Shown here in pieces: positions 23,714-32,100 of a DNA stretch of 50,268 nt. The position numbers and the translations under genes are program-made. Below the pieces are notes generated by a model, which saw only the letters and a list, made by a program, of their open reading frames with translations, had not been told where the DNA came from and searched no databases. The DNA comes from Thermoguttaceae bacterium (lineage in GTDB: Bacteria > Planctomycetota > Planctomycetia > Pirellulales > Thermoguttaceae). Location of the stretch: assembly GCA_017447745.1 (NCBI GenBank), contig JAFSMW010000174.1:1-50268 (forward strand). Direction: 5' to 3'. Each line of letters starts with the position of its first letter. The stretch's first letter is position 1.

Positions 23714-24409
23714 ATGAAAAAACTCACATTATTATTAGCTGCTTTTGCGCTTTGCGCGTCTTTTGCTTTTGCCGAAGACAATCAGGCGCCGGATGGATAT
23801 GTTTCCCTTTTTGACGGCAAGACGCTGACCAACTGGGAAGGCGATCCGACGTTCTGGTCTGTTAAAGACGGCTGTATTACCGGCGTTTCGACCCCGGAAC
23901 ACAAGGTTCCCTACAGCATGCACATCGCCTGGACGGGCGAACCCGCCAGCGACTTCGAGCTGCTTATCGATTTCAAACTGACTAACGGCAACTCCGGCGT
24001 CATGTACCGCGCCGCCAAAGACGCGCGCCGTCAGTGGGGCTTGATGGGCTATCAGGCGGACATGGACTCCCGCAACGCCTACACCGGCATCATGTACGGG
24101 GAAGAAATCGGCGGAATCCTCACCGGCCGCGGTCAGAAATGCAAGATCGGAACCGACAGAAAAGCCGTCGTCCTGGAACAGTTCGCAACGTCAGCCGACT
24201 TGGCGAAAAAGATCAACTTTGAAGACTGGAACACGTATCGAATCGTCGTCAAGGGCAACGTTATGACGCATTACATCAACGGCGTCATGATGAGCCAGAC
24301 GATTGAAGAAGACCCGTCCCAGCTCAAATCCGGCACGTTCGGAATGCAGATTCACCCCGGACCGCCCATGACCGTTCAGTTCAAAAACATTTATCTGAAG
24401 AAGCTCTAA
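23714..24409 (+). CDS. Secreted single-domain DUF1080 protein
   Basis: This 231-residue protein has a Sec signal peptide (MKKLTLLLAAFALCASFAFA). One DUF1080/PF06439 domain covers about 28-230: it begins DGYVSLFDGKTLTNWEGD, contains the central NSGVMYRAAKD and YQADMDSRN motifs, and closes with GTFGMQIHPGPPMTVQFKNIYLKKL. Characterised relatives act on 3-keto-disaccharides or 3-keto-glycosides. It follows the Tat-exported oxidoreductase and is flanked on both sides by heptamer-array elements, the downstream one doubling as its terminator. Activity is inferred from family and context. Confidence 0.88.
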   Translation: MKKLTLLLAAFALCASFAFAEDNQAPDGYVSLFDGKTLTNWEGDPTFWSVKDGCITGVSTPEHKVPYSMHIAWTGEPASDFELLIDFKLTNGNSGVMYRAAKDARRQWGLMGYQADMDSRNAYTGIMYGEEIGGILTGRGQKCKIGTDRKAVVLEQFATSADLAKKINFEDWNTYRIVVKGNVMTHYINGVMMSQTIEEDPSQLKSGTFGMQIHPGPPMTVQFKNIYLKKL

Positions 24410-24411
24410 TT

Positions 24412-24470
24412 TAGGCAATAGGCAAGAGGCAGTAGGCAGTAGCGATTGAACGTTGCCTATTGCCTTTTTT
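24412..24470 (+). terminator. Heptamer-array hairpin acting as terminator
   Basis: GGCAATAGGCAA (24414-24425) and TTGCCTATTGCC (24453-24464) are perfect 12-bp complements followed by six T. The left arm continues as AGTAGGC units of 7-bp period. It starts 3 bp after the DUF1080 stop. It shows that the heptamer-array family can supply a working intrinsic-terminator layout. Confidence 0.8.
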
Positions 24471-24477
24471 GTTTGCC

Positions 24478-24546
24478 TGACGGCGAATGCGTAATTCCGC
24501 TCGCTACACTCGCTTCATTACCGCCTTTCATTCCTTTGTAGTTACG
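24478..24546 (-). repeat. TGAAAGGCGGTAATG-family repeat overlapping the kinase stop codon
   Basis: Read on -, it begins AATGAAAGGCGGTAATGAAGCGAG and ends GGAATTACGCATTCGCCGTC. The TGA of the histidine kinase gene (24528-24530) is the TGA of this repeat. It matches the copies at 9701, 17243 and 28331. Confidence 0.75.
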
Positions 24547-25454
24547 TTGGGCGGGAGGACGAGAACGAACGCAATGCCTTGTCCGGATTTGCGATCTCGA
24601 ATAAACAGCTTGCCGCGAATTTGTCGAACGAGCATTTTCACGATGTACAGTCCCAGCCCCGTTCCCGTCTTTTTCCGTTCCAGCTCGTTCCCGATTCTGT
24701 AAAATCGGAGAAAAATCTTTTTTCTTTGCGACGCTGGGATGCCCGGTCCGTTGTCTGCAACGCGAACGACCAGTCTGCCGGAGCTTGTTTTTCGACAATG
24801 AATGTCAACCTGCGGCGAGTCGTGTGAGGCGTATTTGACGGCGTTGTCGATAATATTTTGAAGAATCAACTCGACGGCAAAGCGTTTTTGAACAATTTCA
24901 GCATCGCAGGCGGTTATTGTAACGCAGCCTGATCCAACGTTATGACGCGTACAGGAGTTGTGTACGGCTCTTTCCAGAATCTCTGCGAGATGGGCGGTTG
25001 TTTCAGCCGTTTTTTTATCCGGCTTGGATTTCAAAACGCTGACCATCAAAACCTGATTGATGAGCGCTTCGAGCCGGTCGACGTCGTTTTTCATCGCCTT
25101 ATACATTTCTTTGCGCTTCTCTTCCGGAACGTTGAGCCGTTCGAGGGTTTGAACCTGCAGTTTCAGAGACGCCAGCGGCGATTTCAACTCATGCGTTACG
25201 GCGTCTATAAAGTTGGACTGCCGCTGGTTGAGGTTGATGAGTTTAACCGACAGAACGAGGTAAACGATAACGCCCCCCAGAATTACGGTCAGAGAAAGGG
25301 CGCCAATCGGCAGCAGCGCCCAGAAAAAAGTCGGCGCTTTCGGCTCGGACGTTGCCGCCCAAATGGTCGAAATCGTCCAGCCAACAATCAACAGAATCAC
25401 CAGAACGATCATGATAACCGCCATGGTAATGGGAAGTCCCAGGGAACGACGCAT
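24528..25454 (-). CDS. Membrane sensor histidine kinase, orphan
   Basis: This 308-residue protein has two transmembrane segments (about 8-32 and 43-70) enclosing a very short loop of about ten residues, so little or no external sensor domain. The H-box DAVTHELKSPLASL carries the phospho-acceptor H88. The N-box is NIIDNAVKYA, G1 is DNGPGIP and G2 is GTGLGLYIV. It would autophosphorylate and pass phosphate to a response regulator, but none is adjacent. The cue may be a membrane partner rather than a ligand. The SpoIIAA-like gene lies upstream on the same strand, with a heptamer-array element between them. Its stop codon is supplied by a dispersed repeat. Confidence 0.92.
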   Translation of the reverse strand: MRRSLGLPITMAVIMIVLVILLIVGWTISTIWAATSEPKAPTFFWALLPIGALSLTVILGGVIVYLVLSVKLINLNQRQSNFIDAVTHELKSPLASLKLQVQTLERLNVPEEKRKEMYKAMKNDVDRLEALINQVLMVSVLKSKPDKKTAETTAHLAEILERAVHNSCTRHNVGSGCVTITACDAEIVQKRFAVELILQNIIDNAVKYASHDSPQVDIHCRKTSSGRLVVRVADNGPGIPASQRKKIFLRFYRIGNELERKKTGTGLGLYIVKMLVRQIRGKLFIRDRKSGQGIAFVLVLPPNVTTKE

Positions 25455-25456
25455 AT

Positions 25457-25557
25457 TTAGTTAGGAATTAGGAGTGAGGAGTGAGGAGTTGGGAATAGCC
25501 GCGAAGCGTTTCCAACGCTTCGCACTAATTACTCATTACTAATTACTAATTATTATA
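25457..25557 (-). repeat. Heptamer-array element before the histidine kinase
   Basis: Read on -, there is a left arm of ATTAGTA/ATGAGTA units, a core GCGAAGCGTT-gga-AACGCTTCGC (25501-25523) with a 10-bp stem, and a right arm of aactcct/cactcct units ending 3 bp before the kinase ATG. It is the reverse complement of the 23588 element. Relative to the downstream gene, the two are in the same orientation. Confidence 0.88.
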
Positions 25558-25618
25558 GACCCATGCGAATAATTGTAAAGAGGGCGCAAGAGCGTCTTTA
25601 TACCGGATTCCGAAAAAA

Positions 25619-26107
25619 TCAAGCTCCAATGACTTCTTCTTCCTTTTCTTCGACTTCGACGATTTCATGGTCGCTGTTCTGTTCCGGAATTTCTCCTTCT
25701 TCTTTTTCGTCTTCTTTCTTTTCGTTGACGCAGGCGTACTTTGTAGCAGCTTCGGAAACCCATTTTCTTGCCTCTGATTCCTCTTCGTGGGTGAAGTACT
25801 TGACTTCCGCCATGGTAAACGGCTTGGAGAAGAACGCCATCCATTTCTGGAGTTCGGACGCGCCGACGATGCCAACGCGGTCGATTTTGGAGAATCGGCT
25901 GAACATGAATTTCGTCTCTTCCCAGCCGGTTCCGACGTCCCAGCTGTCAATATTCTCCATGATTACCAGCAGGCAAATTCGTCCGCAGCGGGCGATTTCC
26001 TTGTCGATGACCGGCAGAAAGTTCTCGTAGTCTTTGGTTGAAATGCGTTCCGAGAGTCGGACTTCAACGTAATTGTCGTTCGGTTCGGTTTGTGTGATTA
26101 CGCTCAT
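25619..26107 (-). CDS. SpoIIAA-like (STAS-fold) protein with acidic tail
   Basis: This 162-residue protein has residues 10-120 matching the SpoIIAA-like family (PF11964): YENFLPVIDKEIARCGRICLLV, then WDVGTGWEETKF, IDRVGIVGASELQKWMA and FTMAEVKYFTHEEESEARKWV. Members are small cytosolic STAS-fold proteins, some thought to bind lipids or regulators. The last 35 residues are almost all Glu, Lys and Asp, unusual for the family and likely disordered. An AAGGAG sequence lies 11 bases before the start on -. It is co-directional with the kinase at 24528. A signalling link is possible but unproven. Confidence 0.8.
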   Translation of the reverse strand: MSVITQTEPNDNYVEVRLSERISTKDYENFLPVIDKEIARCGRICLLVIMENIDSWDVGTGWEETKFMFSRFSKIDRVGIVGASELQKWMAFFSKPFTMAEVKYFTHEEESEARKWVSEAATKYACVNEKKEDEKEEGEIPEQNSDHEIVEVEEKEEEVIGA

Positions 26108-26575
26108 GATGGTGTATAACTCCTTGGTTTGTAATTATTGAAATCAGCCGACAGGTCGGCGCTGATGAATTATCGTTGAAGAATTATAGACGAAAGGGGA
26201 AGAGAAGGCGGGGGGCGGCGAGGCGCCTAATCCGTGTTTCCCGGGAGCTGACGCATTCCGGCTTGCCAAAATCCGTGAACGAGCTGTTCCGCTCAAAAGC
26301 TGTTTGACGCGTAGTTTCCGGACGAACCAGAAATGTTGTATACTGGAGAAGATGTCCTGCAAAATCCACAAAGATAATCCAGTAGATTTTATCTGTTTTA
26401 CTAGTATTTAAAAATTTTTCAATAAAATTTCCAGATTGGCGCTTCACATTTACAATTTTTGGTGTATAATGTAGCTAATGAACAAAAACGATAATTCATT
26501 TTGCGCTTGGACGTTCCGGGCAAAAGTCGTTTAATAACCATTTACCATTTTTATTCACTTGGAAGGAGTAAAATA
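26108..26575. other. Divergent intergenic region without a supported gene
   Basis: The spacer separates the SpoIIAA-like gene (-) from the PEP-CTERM gene (+). It contains the RBS for the former near 26119-26125, a G-rich patch at about 26199-26225, an AT-rich stretch at 26390-26450, the promoter at 26443-26470, and the strong RBS GGAAGGAG at 26561-26568. No other coding sequence is supported. Confidence 0.6.
26443..26470 (+). promoter_or_regulatory. Putative sigma-70 promoter of the PEP-CTERM gene
   Basis: TTCACA (26443-26448) and TATAAT (26465-26470) are spaced 16 bp, matching 5/6 and 6/6. The transcript would have a leader of roughly 100 bases before the ATG at 26576. Confidence 0.6.
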
Positions 26576-28335
26576 ATGGCTAATCCTAAAAGTTTCCCAA
26601 TCCTCCCCCCCCCCCCCCTATTTTGACATGTAGTTTTTCTATCGCGGCTTTTCTTGCCTTTTTTGTGGTTGCTCTTCTACAATCTGTTTCTTGCGCTGAA
26701 ATCATTGAACGCAATTACAATTCGACCGAAGCAGCGGTTCTCGGTGATGATGATATTCTAATGATCAAAAATGGTCCCCATTCAACAAGTATCACATATC
26801 AGAATTATTCGGGTACAGGTCTCGTTTATTTTAATCTGGAAGAATGTAACCGGAACACATGGACATATCTTGGAGTCAATATCCCAGAGGGCTATTTAAA
26901 TACAAAAGTCTTTATTGCTGGCTACGCCTTTGGGTTGCCAATCAACACAATGTCATCCGACGTTTATGGCGTTGGGCGCATTCTTGTTTTGACAAATGAA
27001 CTCCCTACAGCAGATGGAACAACAATTGTCCGAGAAGGAGCGATCTGGAACTGGTCTGAATCTACCCCGACTTACGACAACGATATTCAAATTAAAGGCG
27101 TTGGCGGCTTACGCGCCGGATGGCATAAGACTATATCGGTAACCGGTAAAATTTCTGATTATACTGATGCTAATGGAACGACGCCGGGTAAGCTGATTGT
27201 CGAAGAAGATGATGGAATCTTTCTTATTCTTAATGGTTCCAACGATTATTCTGGCGGGACGCAAATCGGTGGTGGACAATCTTACTTTCCTCATGGTTAT
27301 ATATCAAATCCTGTTCAAGTTGACGGAACGCCATACGGCACTGGACCGCTTTCCTTCGGTTATGCAGGTAGCTCTGTTGATCTCAATGGGCATAGTATTT
27401 CTGTTGGCGGGCTTGATGGAAGCAACAACATTGTCGGAGCCATTAATGGTTCTGGAACGTTGACCGTTGACACGGGCAGCGATGATTACTCAACAGCTTC
27501 TACGATTAACGGTTCCATCAATCTTGTCAAAGAAGGATCGGGAAAACAGACGCTCAACGGCGCTAACGCCTATACCGGAACGACAACAATTTCAGAAGGT
27601 ACATTGGAGCTGGGGGCTGACAGTACGCTGTACAACCTTTCTGGCGGAAGCGAAAATAATCCCGTAACGCTGGATGCTGGAAATAACAATCTGACGATTA
27701 ATACTACCGGAAATGAAGAAAAACTTTTCGTCGGTTCGATTAGTGCGTCAGAAATTACAGTAAACGCCACTGACGACGCTCCATTTCAAATCTACACAGC
27801 CGCAGACGGTTTAGTGAACGCAGAAAGCTTTGTTGTTTCCTCAGGTCGCGTTGACGTAAAAGGCTGCATGCAAGCTGACGTTGAGGTTGGTTCCGACGCA
27901 ACGTTCTCGCCGGGCATCGCCGTTGGTTCCGTTAATGTTGACGGAGATTTCAAACTTACCGGCGAACTGTTAATGGAAGTGGATGGAACTGGGGCAGATA
28001 TTCTTACCTGCGATACATTCACGATGAATGGCGGTACGGCTGTATTAAACTGGCAAAACGATGAAATACCATTTTTTTCGACAATCGACATAATCATATC
28101 AGAATCGTCGGATTTGAGTGATGTATACGAAAATCTTGTAGAAAACATTGATTTTTCTACCAGTCCAACTGTTGAACAACTCTATAAAGATGGATATATA
28201 AAGGTGTTGCTTGTTGGCGACGGATCCAATATTATCAGATTGTCAATTGACCGCAACGCCGTTCCGGAACCATCGACGTGGGCGCTGTTGATACTTGGCG
28301 CTGCGGGACTGCTGTTCTGGCGAAAAATGAATTGA
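26576..28335 (+). CDS. PEP-CTERM autotransporter-repeat surface protein, start out of frame through a poly-C run
   Basis: The ideal start is ATG 26576, 7 bases after GGAAGGAG. It reads MANPKSFPIL and then enters 14 consecutive C (26605-26618). With 14 C it stops at once at TGA. With 15 or 12 C it reads into the main frame as ILTCSFSIAAFLAFFVVALLQ, a good signal peptide. The body starts at about 26623 (TTG, no RBS). It is a beta-helix protein with an autotransporter-associated repeat (LVKEGSGKQTLNGANAYTG). It ends in a PEP-CTERM sorting signal: VPEPSTWALL, a hydrophobic stretch and WRKMN. An exosortase would process it for the cell surface. The poly-C layout implies slipped-strand phase variation, with this copy OFF or made weakly from TTG. 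A homopolymer read error is the main alternative. The stop codon lies in a TGAAAGGCGG repeat. Confidence 0.85.
26605..26618 (+). repeat. Poly-C tract of 14 in the 5' coding region
   Basis: Fourteen uninterrupted C sit ten codons after the RBS-linked ATG. Runs this long are expected to be unstable in replication. The count decides whether the ATG is in frame with the surface protein. Confidence 0.95.
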
Positions 28336-28376
28336 AAGGCGGTAACGAAGCGACCAACGGGAGCGTAGTTACGCTT
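28331..28376 (+). repeat. TGAAAGGCGGTAACG-family repeat supplying the PEP-CTERM stop
   Basis: AATTGAAAGGCGGTAACGAAGCG... runs to ...GGAGCGTAGTTACGC. The TGA at 28333-28335 is the stop of the surface-protein gene. The flanking words match the copies at 9701 and 17243; the middle differs. Confidence 0.75.
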
Positions 28377-28395
28377 AAATTATAAAAGAATACGT

Positions 28396-28427
28396 AAAGC
28401 GGGAGGAAACTCCCGCTTTTTTCTTTT
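28396..28427 (+). terminator. Intrinsic terminator of the PEP-CTERM gene
   Basis: AAAGCGGGAG (28396-28405), a GAAA tetraloop and CTCCCGCTTT (28410-28419), followed by TTTCTTTT. It lies 60 bp after the stop. Confidence 0.92.
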
Positions 28428-29113
28428 GCGGACTTCGTCCGCGATCCAGTAAGATTTTTGGCTTCGTCGGAGCGCCAAAGCGGGGCAAGCGACCAACGGG
28501 AGCGGGCTTTGGCTTTTCGCGCGGCAGCACGCAATGTGAGCGGCGCCTCGCCGCCCCACGGCTAGAAATATTGAACCGCTACCTGTTTGTACGCCCGGGA
28601 ACTCACGTTCCCGGCTCGCCTTCGATTTCGTTATTCCGAATTCCGCATTCCGAATTAAAAAAGCCCGCGGCGGTAATATCGAGAACCACTTCAATACTAC
28701 CGAGCCGCAGGCTAAAATTTCGACTGTCCACACGCTATTTTAACAGTCGAACTTATCTTTCGGGTGCAGTTAAAATTGCTTTCAACCACAAGGAGAATTA
28801 CCCAATCGATATATCTAGTATAATTTAACTATTTTAATTATCAAGCCCCCTTTTCCATTTTTTTGAGAAAATTTTAGAAAAGATTTTAAAAATAATAGGG
28901 GAGAGTATTGAAAAAATTCTATATTGCAGTTAAAATTAAGATGCGTGAGTTTTAGCAATTAGAATTAGTAATTTGTAATTGTAATTACGCGAAGCGCTTC
29001 CGCTAGAACTGCGTAGCAGTTCAATATCAGTAGCCGTGGGTTTTAACCCACGGAATTAGAATTGACGCAAAGCTCTTCAAAAATTCCGAATTATTTATTC
29101 CTAACCCCTAGCG
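28428..29113. repeat. Long gene-free spacer packed with hairpins
   Basis: No gene is supported. In order: GCGGAC-ttc-GTCCGC (28428-28442); CCGGGAAC-tcac-GTTCCCGG (28595-28614); a long imperfect hairpin pairing AGCCCGCGGCGGTA with TACCGAGCCGCAGGCT (about 28661-28716); TTCGACTG/CAGTCGAA (about 28717-28752); and an orphan AAGGAGAATTACCC near 28791 like the RBS of the 9980 gene, but with no ORF. A heptamer-like ATTAGTA stretch with core ACGCGAAGCG lies at about 28955-29000. It is followed by GAACTGC-gta-GCAGTTC (29006-29022) and CCGTGGG-ttttaa-CCCACGG (29034-29053). Confidence 0.65.
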
Positions 29114-29119
29114 TATAAT
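29114..29119 (+). promoter_or_regulatory. TATAAT box 5 bp before the giant gene's ATG
   Basis: A perfect -10 hexamer lies at 29114-29119, with ATG at 29125. Initiation about seven bases after the box would put the transcript start at or beside the A of the ATG, which predicts leaderless mRNA. The -35 region (TTATTT at 29091-29096) is weak. No SD is present, in line with this. Confidence 0.5.
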
Positions 29120-29124
29120 ATAAA

Positions 29125-32100
29125 ATGGCAACCAGATTTGTTCGAGTTGATTTGGCGGAAGACGCCGTTGATTTTCGTCCGATAGCAATTGAGCCGGGCG
29201 TTCCGCTTTTGGACTCAGCCGGAGCGAACGATAAAATTATGTTTAAATGGCTTGGCGGTCTTATTGCTGAGCCGGAATGGCAGGAAGACGGGCATTCCGT
29301 CAACTTTTACGTTCGAGACGAACAGGGGGGGCGTCTGGAAGAGGCGTCTGTTCAGCTGGTTGAAGAAGGCGATCTGGAAGGACCGCTGGCGGGTTATGTT
29401 GAGCAGATTCGCGAACGGCTCAACGCAGCCAAGGCGTATTCCGGCGCGGAAGACATGATGCTGCGTCTGGTCAAACAGCTTTTCAACGAGATTATCGACA
29501 CGCCAGACTATCCCGGTCGTCTTGCGTTCTTCTTCAAATACAAAGACGCCAACGACAACGTGCGTCTGGTTTGGGCGTACGGCTATCAGCGATCAGACGA
29601 AGAAATCGGCAAGCCGATTATCTGTGACGACCCGGAATGTATGCAGCTGTACGTTCAGCGACCCAACGCGCCTAAACGCTGTCCGGGCTGTCAGGCGATG
29701 CCGTGGACGCGTAAAAAGCGCATGGACGCCATGAAGCGCAAAGCCAAATGGACGATTTTGCTCTTGTTGCTTTTGCTGCTTTTGGGTTGGATGCTTTACA
29801 ATACGTTCTTTGCTCTTAAGGTAACGCCTAAACCGGTGATTGTTCCGGTGGGCGCTACTGTAGACTTCAAAGTCGCCAAGCCGGGTATGTTTAATCTGGG
29901 GTTGATACTGGCGGGCGACGTCTCGTCGGAGGCGCAAACCCAGGTTGCTGATACGCGAGTTATGTACTTTACAGACGGTTTGACGGCGTTTGCTCAAAGT
30001 CCGGGTAAAACACAGGTTACGTTCTATGCGGCTGGACGCAGTAAGACGGTCGAAGTAGAAGTCGTGCCTCCGGTCATGCCGGCGAAAGTTCGCATTGAAC
30101 CGGAAAAGGCGGAGTTGGCTGTCGGGTCAACGATTCAGTTCAAACTGATTGGAGAATACGAAAACGGAACGACGGCGGACTTGTCGCAGTCTTGCATCTG
30201 GAAGTCTAAAAACGACGATACGATTTATCATTATAACGGCTTTGTCGAAGGGTTGGCGGAAGGGTCGTCGACGGTGGTGTGCCAGTATCGCGCCAGCGCG
30301 AAAGACCAATATATAGACGCCTCGGCAGAGGTTTCTGTTACGCCGGAAGCGTTCCAGAGTTTCAAAGTTACAGTAACGCCGCAAAACATCCCGTTGGGCA
30401 TGGACGGCAAAGTCAACGTAACCGCTCAAACGGCGTCTGGAAAGACTGTCAATCTGACGGGTTCCAGCCAGCTGGACTGGTCGATTGACCCACCGCAAGT
30501 AGCGCAGTACAAGGGCGCGATAATCAAGACGCTCAATCCGGGCGGAGGCGCTGTTAAACTACGACTGGGAGAACTGTCGGCGGACTGCCCGTTCAGCGTT
30601 GTTGAAGGATCGGGCAAGGGCGGACTGCGCGTTTCGCCGACGGAACTGTCGATGCACGTGGATGAACTGCTGCCGTTGTCGATTAGCGGCGCCAGCGGAT
30701 CTCCGGTCAAGGTTTCCAGCCGAAATCTGAAAGTCGTCGGCGTTGACGATCAGGGACGTCTTATCGGTCGTTCGACCGGTACGGCAGACGTTGTCGTCAA
30801 GGCGGGCGGAGAAGAAAAGATGGTTAAGGTTACGGTTCTGGAAGGCAAAGTCGCATCCATTGCCGCATTCCCGCCGGAAATTGCTGTTCCCGTTGATCAC
30901 GCCGTTCCCGCCAGAATTATGGCGTTGAGCGCTAACGGGACGTATTTCTCCCTGGCTCCGGATCGGGTTTCTGTTGATACGAAACCGTCTACCAAGTTTG
31001 CCGACGTTGACAACCGCTTGATGATCAAGGGTTACGAAGCTACATCGGCTCAGCCGTTGGTGATGAATTACAGAGGAATCACCGCTAACGCGCCGGTGTC
31101 GGTTATTCCCGCTCCGCAAAGATTAAAGATTACCCCGGAAGGACAGGTCAAACTGCCGTTGGGCTTGTGCATGTCGTTTGATGGCTGGGCAACCTACGGC
31201 GACGGCGTTGTCGCCCGGGTTCCGTATACCAGAATCGCTTGGCAAAACGACCCGACCGAAGCTGAAGGGTTCGCGTTCAAGGGCGGAAAAGCCATGGCTC
31301 TCAAGCCGGGAGTCGGTCCGATTGCGATATGGGGTTCGTATTACGGCTCAACTTCAAACAGAGTTGAACTGACAACCGACGAGCGCGCCGACGTTACGTT
31401 GAAACTGGACGTCGACCGCAACATTCGCATTCAGGGCGAATCCGGCAGAGCGATTCTCACCGGCTACTCGCCAACATTGGGCGACGTTGAACTCGTTCCG
31501 GACATTGCAGAATACAAGTCCTCTGACGACAAGATTCTCAAGCCGAACAATCCGAAGTCAGACGTTTACATGGCGATTCTGCCGGGTAAAGCGGCGTTGT
31601 CGGCAAAACATATCGCGGCTGACAAACCGGCGGCTGTCGATTTGTCGGTTGTTGCCGGACGCGACGCGACGCTTCGCTGGGAAAAGGATTCTGTCAAGCT
31701 GGCGGTGGATCAGGCGGTGGAAAACAAACTCTTCCTGGACGCCAAGCTCGGAGATGACGATACAATTACATCTGTCGAAATGACGACGGGCGCTCAGTAC
31801 AAGATTGAACGTCCGGACGCCGTCTACTGGCAGGCGCCGGTTCTGTTCGGGCAGTCGTCTGCGGAACCGTTCAAGATGACGGCGACATACATTCCGTACG
31901 TCAGAGGTTCTGCTGAATGCACGGTTGAAGTTGCTGAAGCGGCCGTTCCCGCTGAAATCAAGATTGTTCCGCAGTACGTTACAACCAATCCGGGACCAGG
32001 TTCTGCTGTAACGCTGGCGGTTGAAGAACTGCTTTCGGGCGACTCGGAATTCAAGGAAGTGGAACCGTCGGCAATCGCGTGGGACGTCCCGTCTGGCGTG

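Noticed and set aside
26184-26447. 87-codon frame on - in the divergent spacer
   Set aside because: No RBS or conserved features, and it overlaps the probable promoter region of the PEP-CTERM gene.
28571-28828. 85-codon frame in the spacer after the PEP-CTERM gene
   Set aside because: It runs through several hairpin repeats, lacks an RBS and has no protein-like composition.
28787-28830. RBS-like AAGGAGAATTACCC followed by TATAAT
   Set aside because: No start codon or open frame follows; at most it is a relic of a lost gene start.
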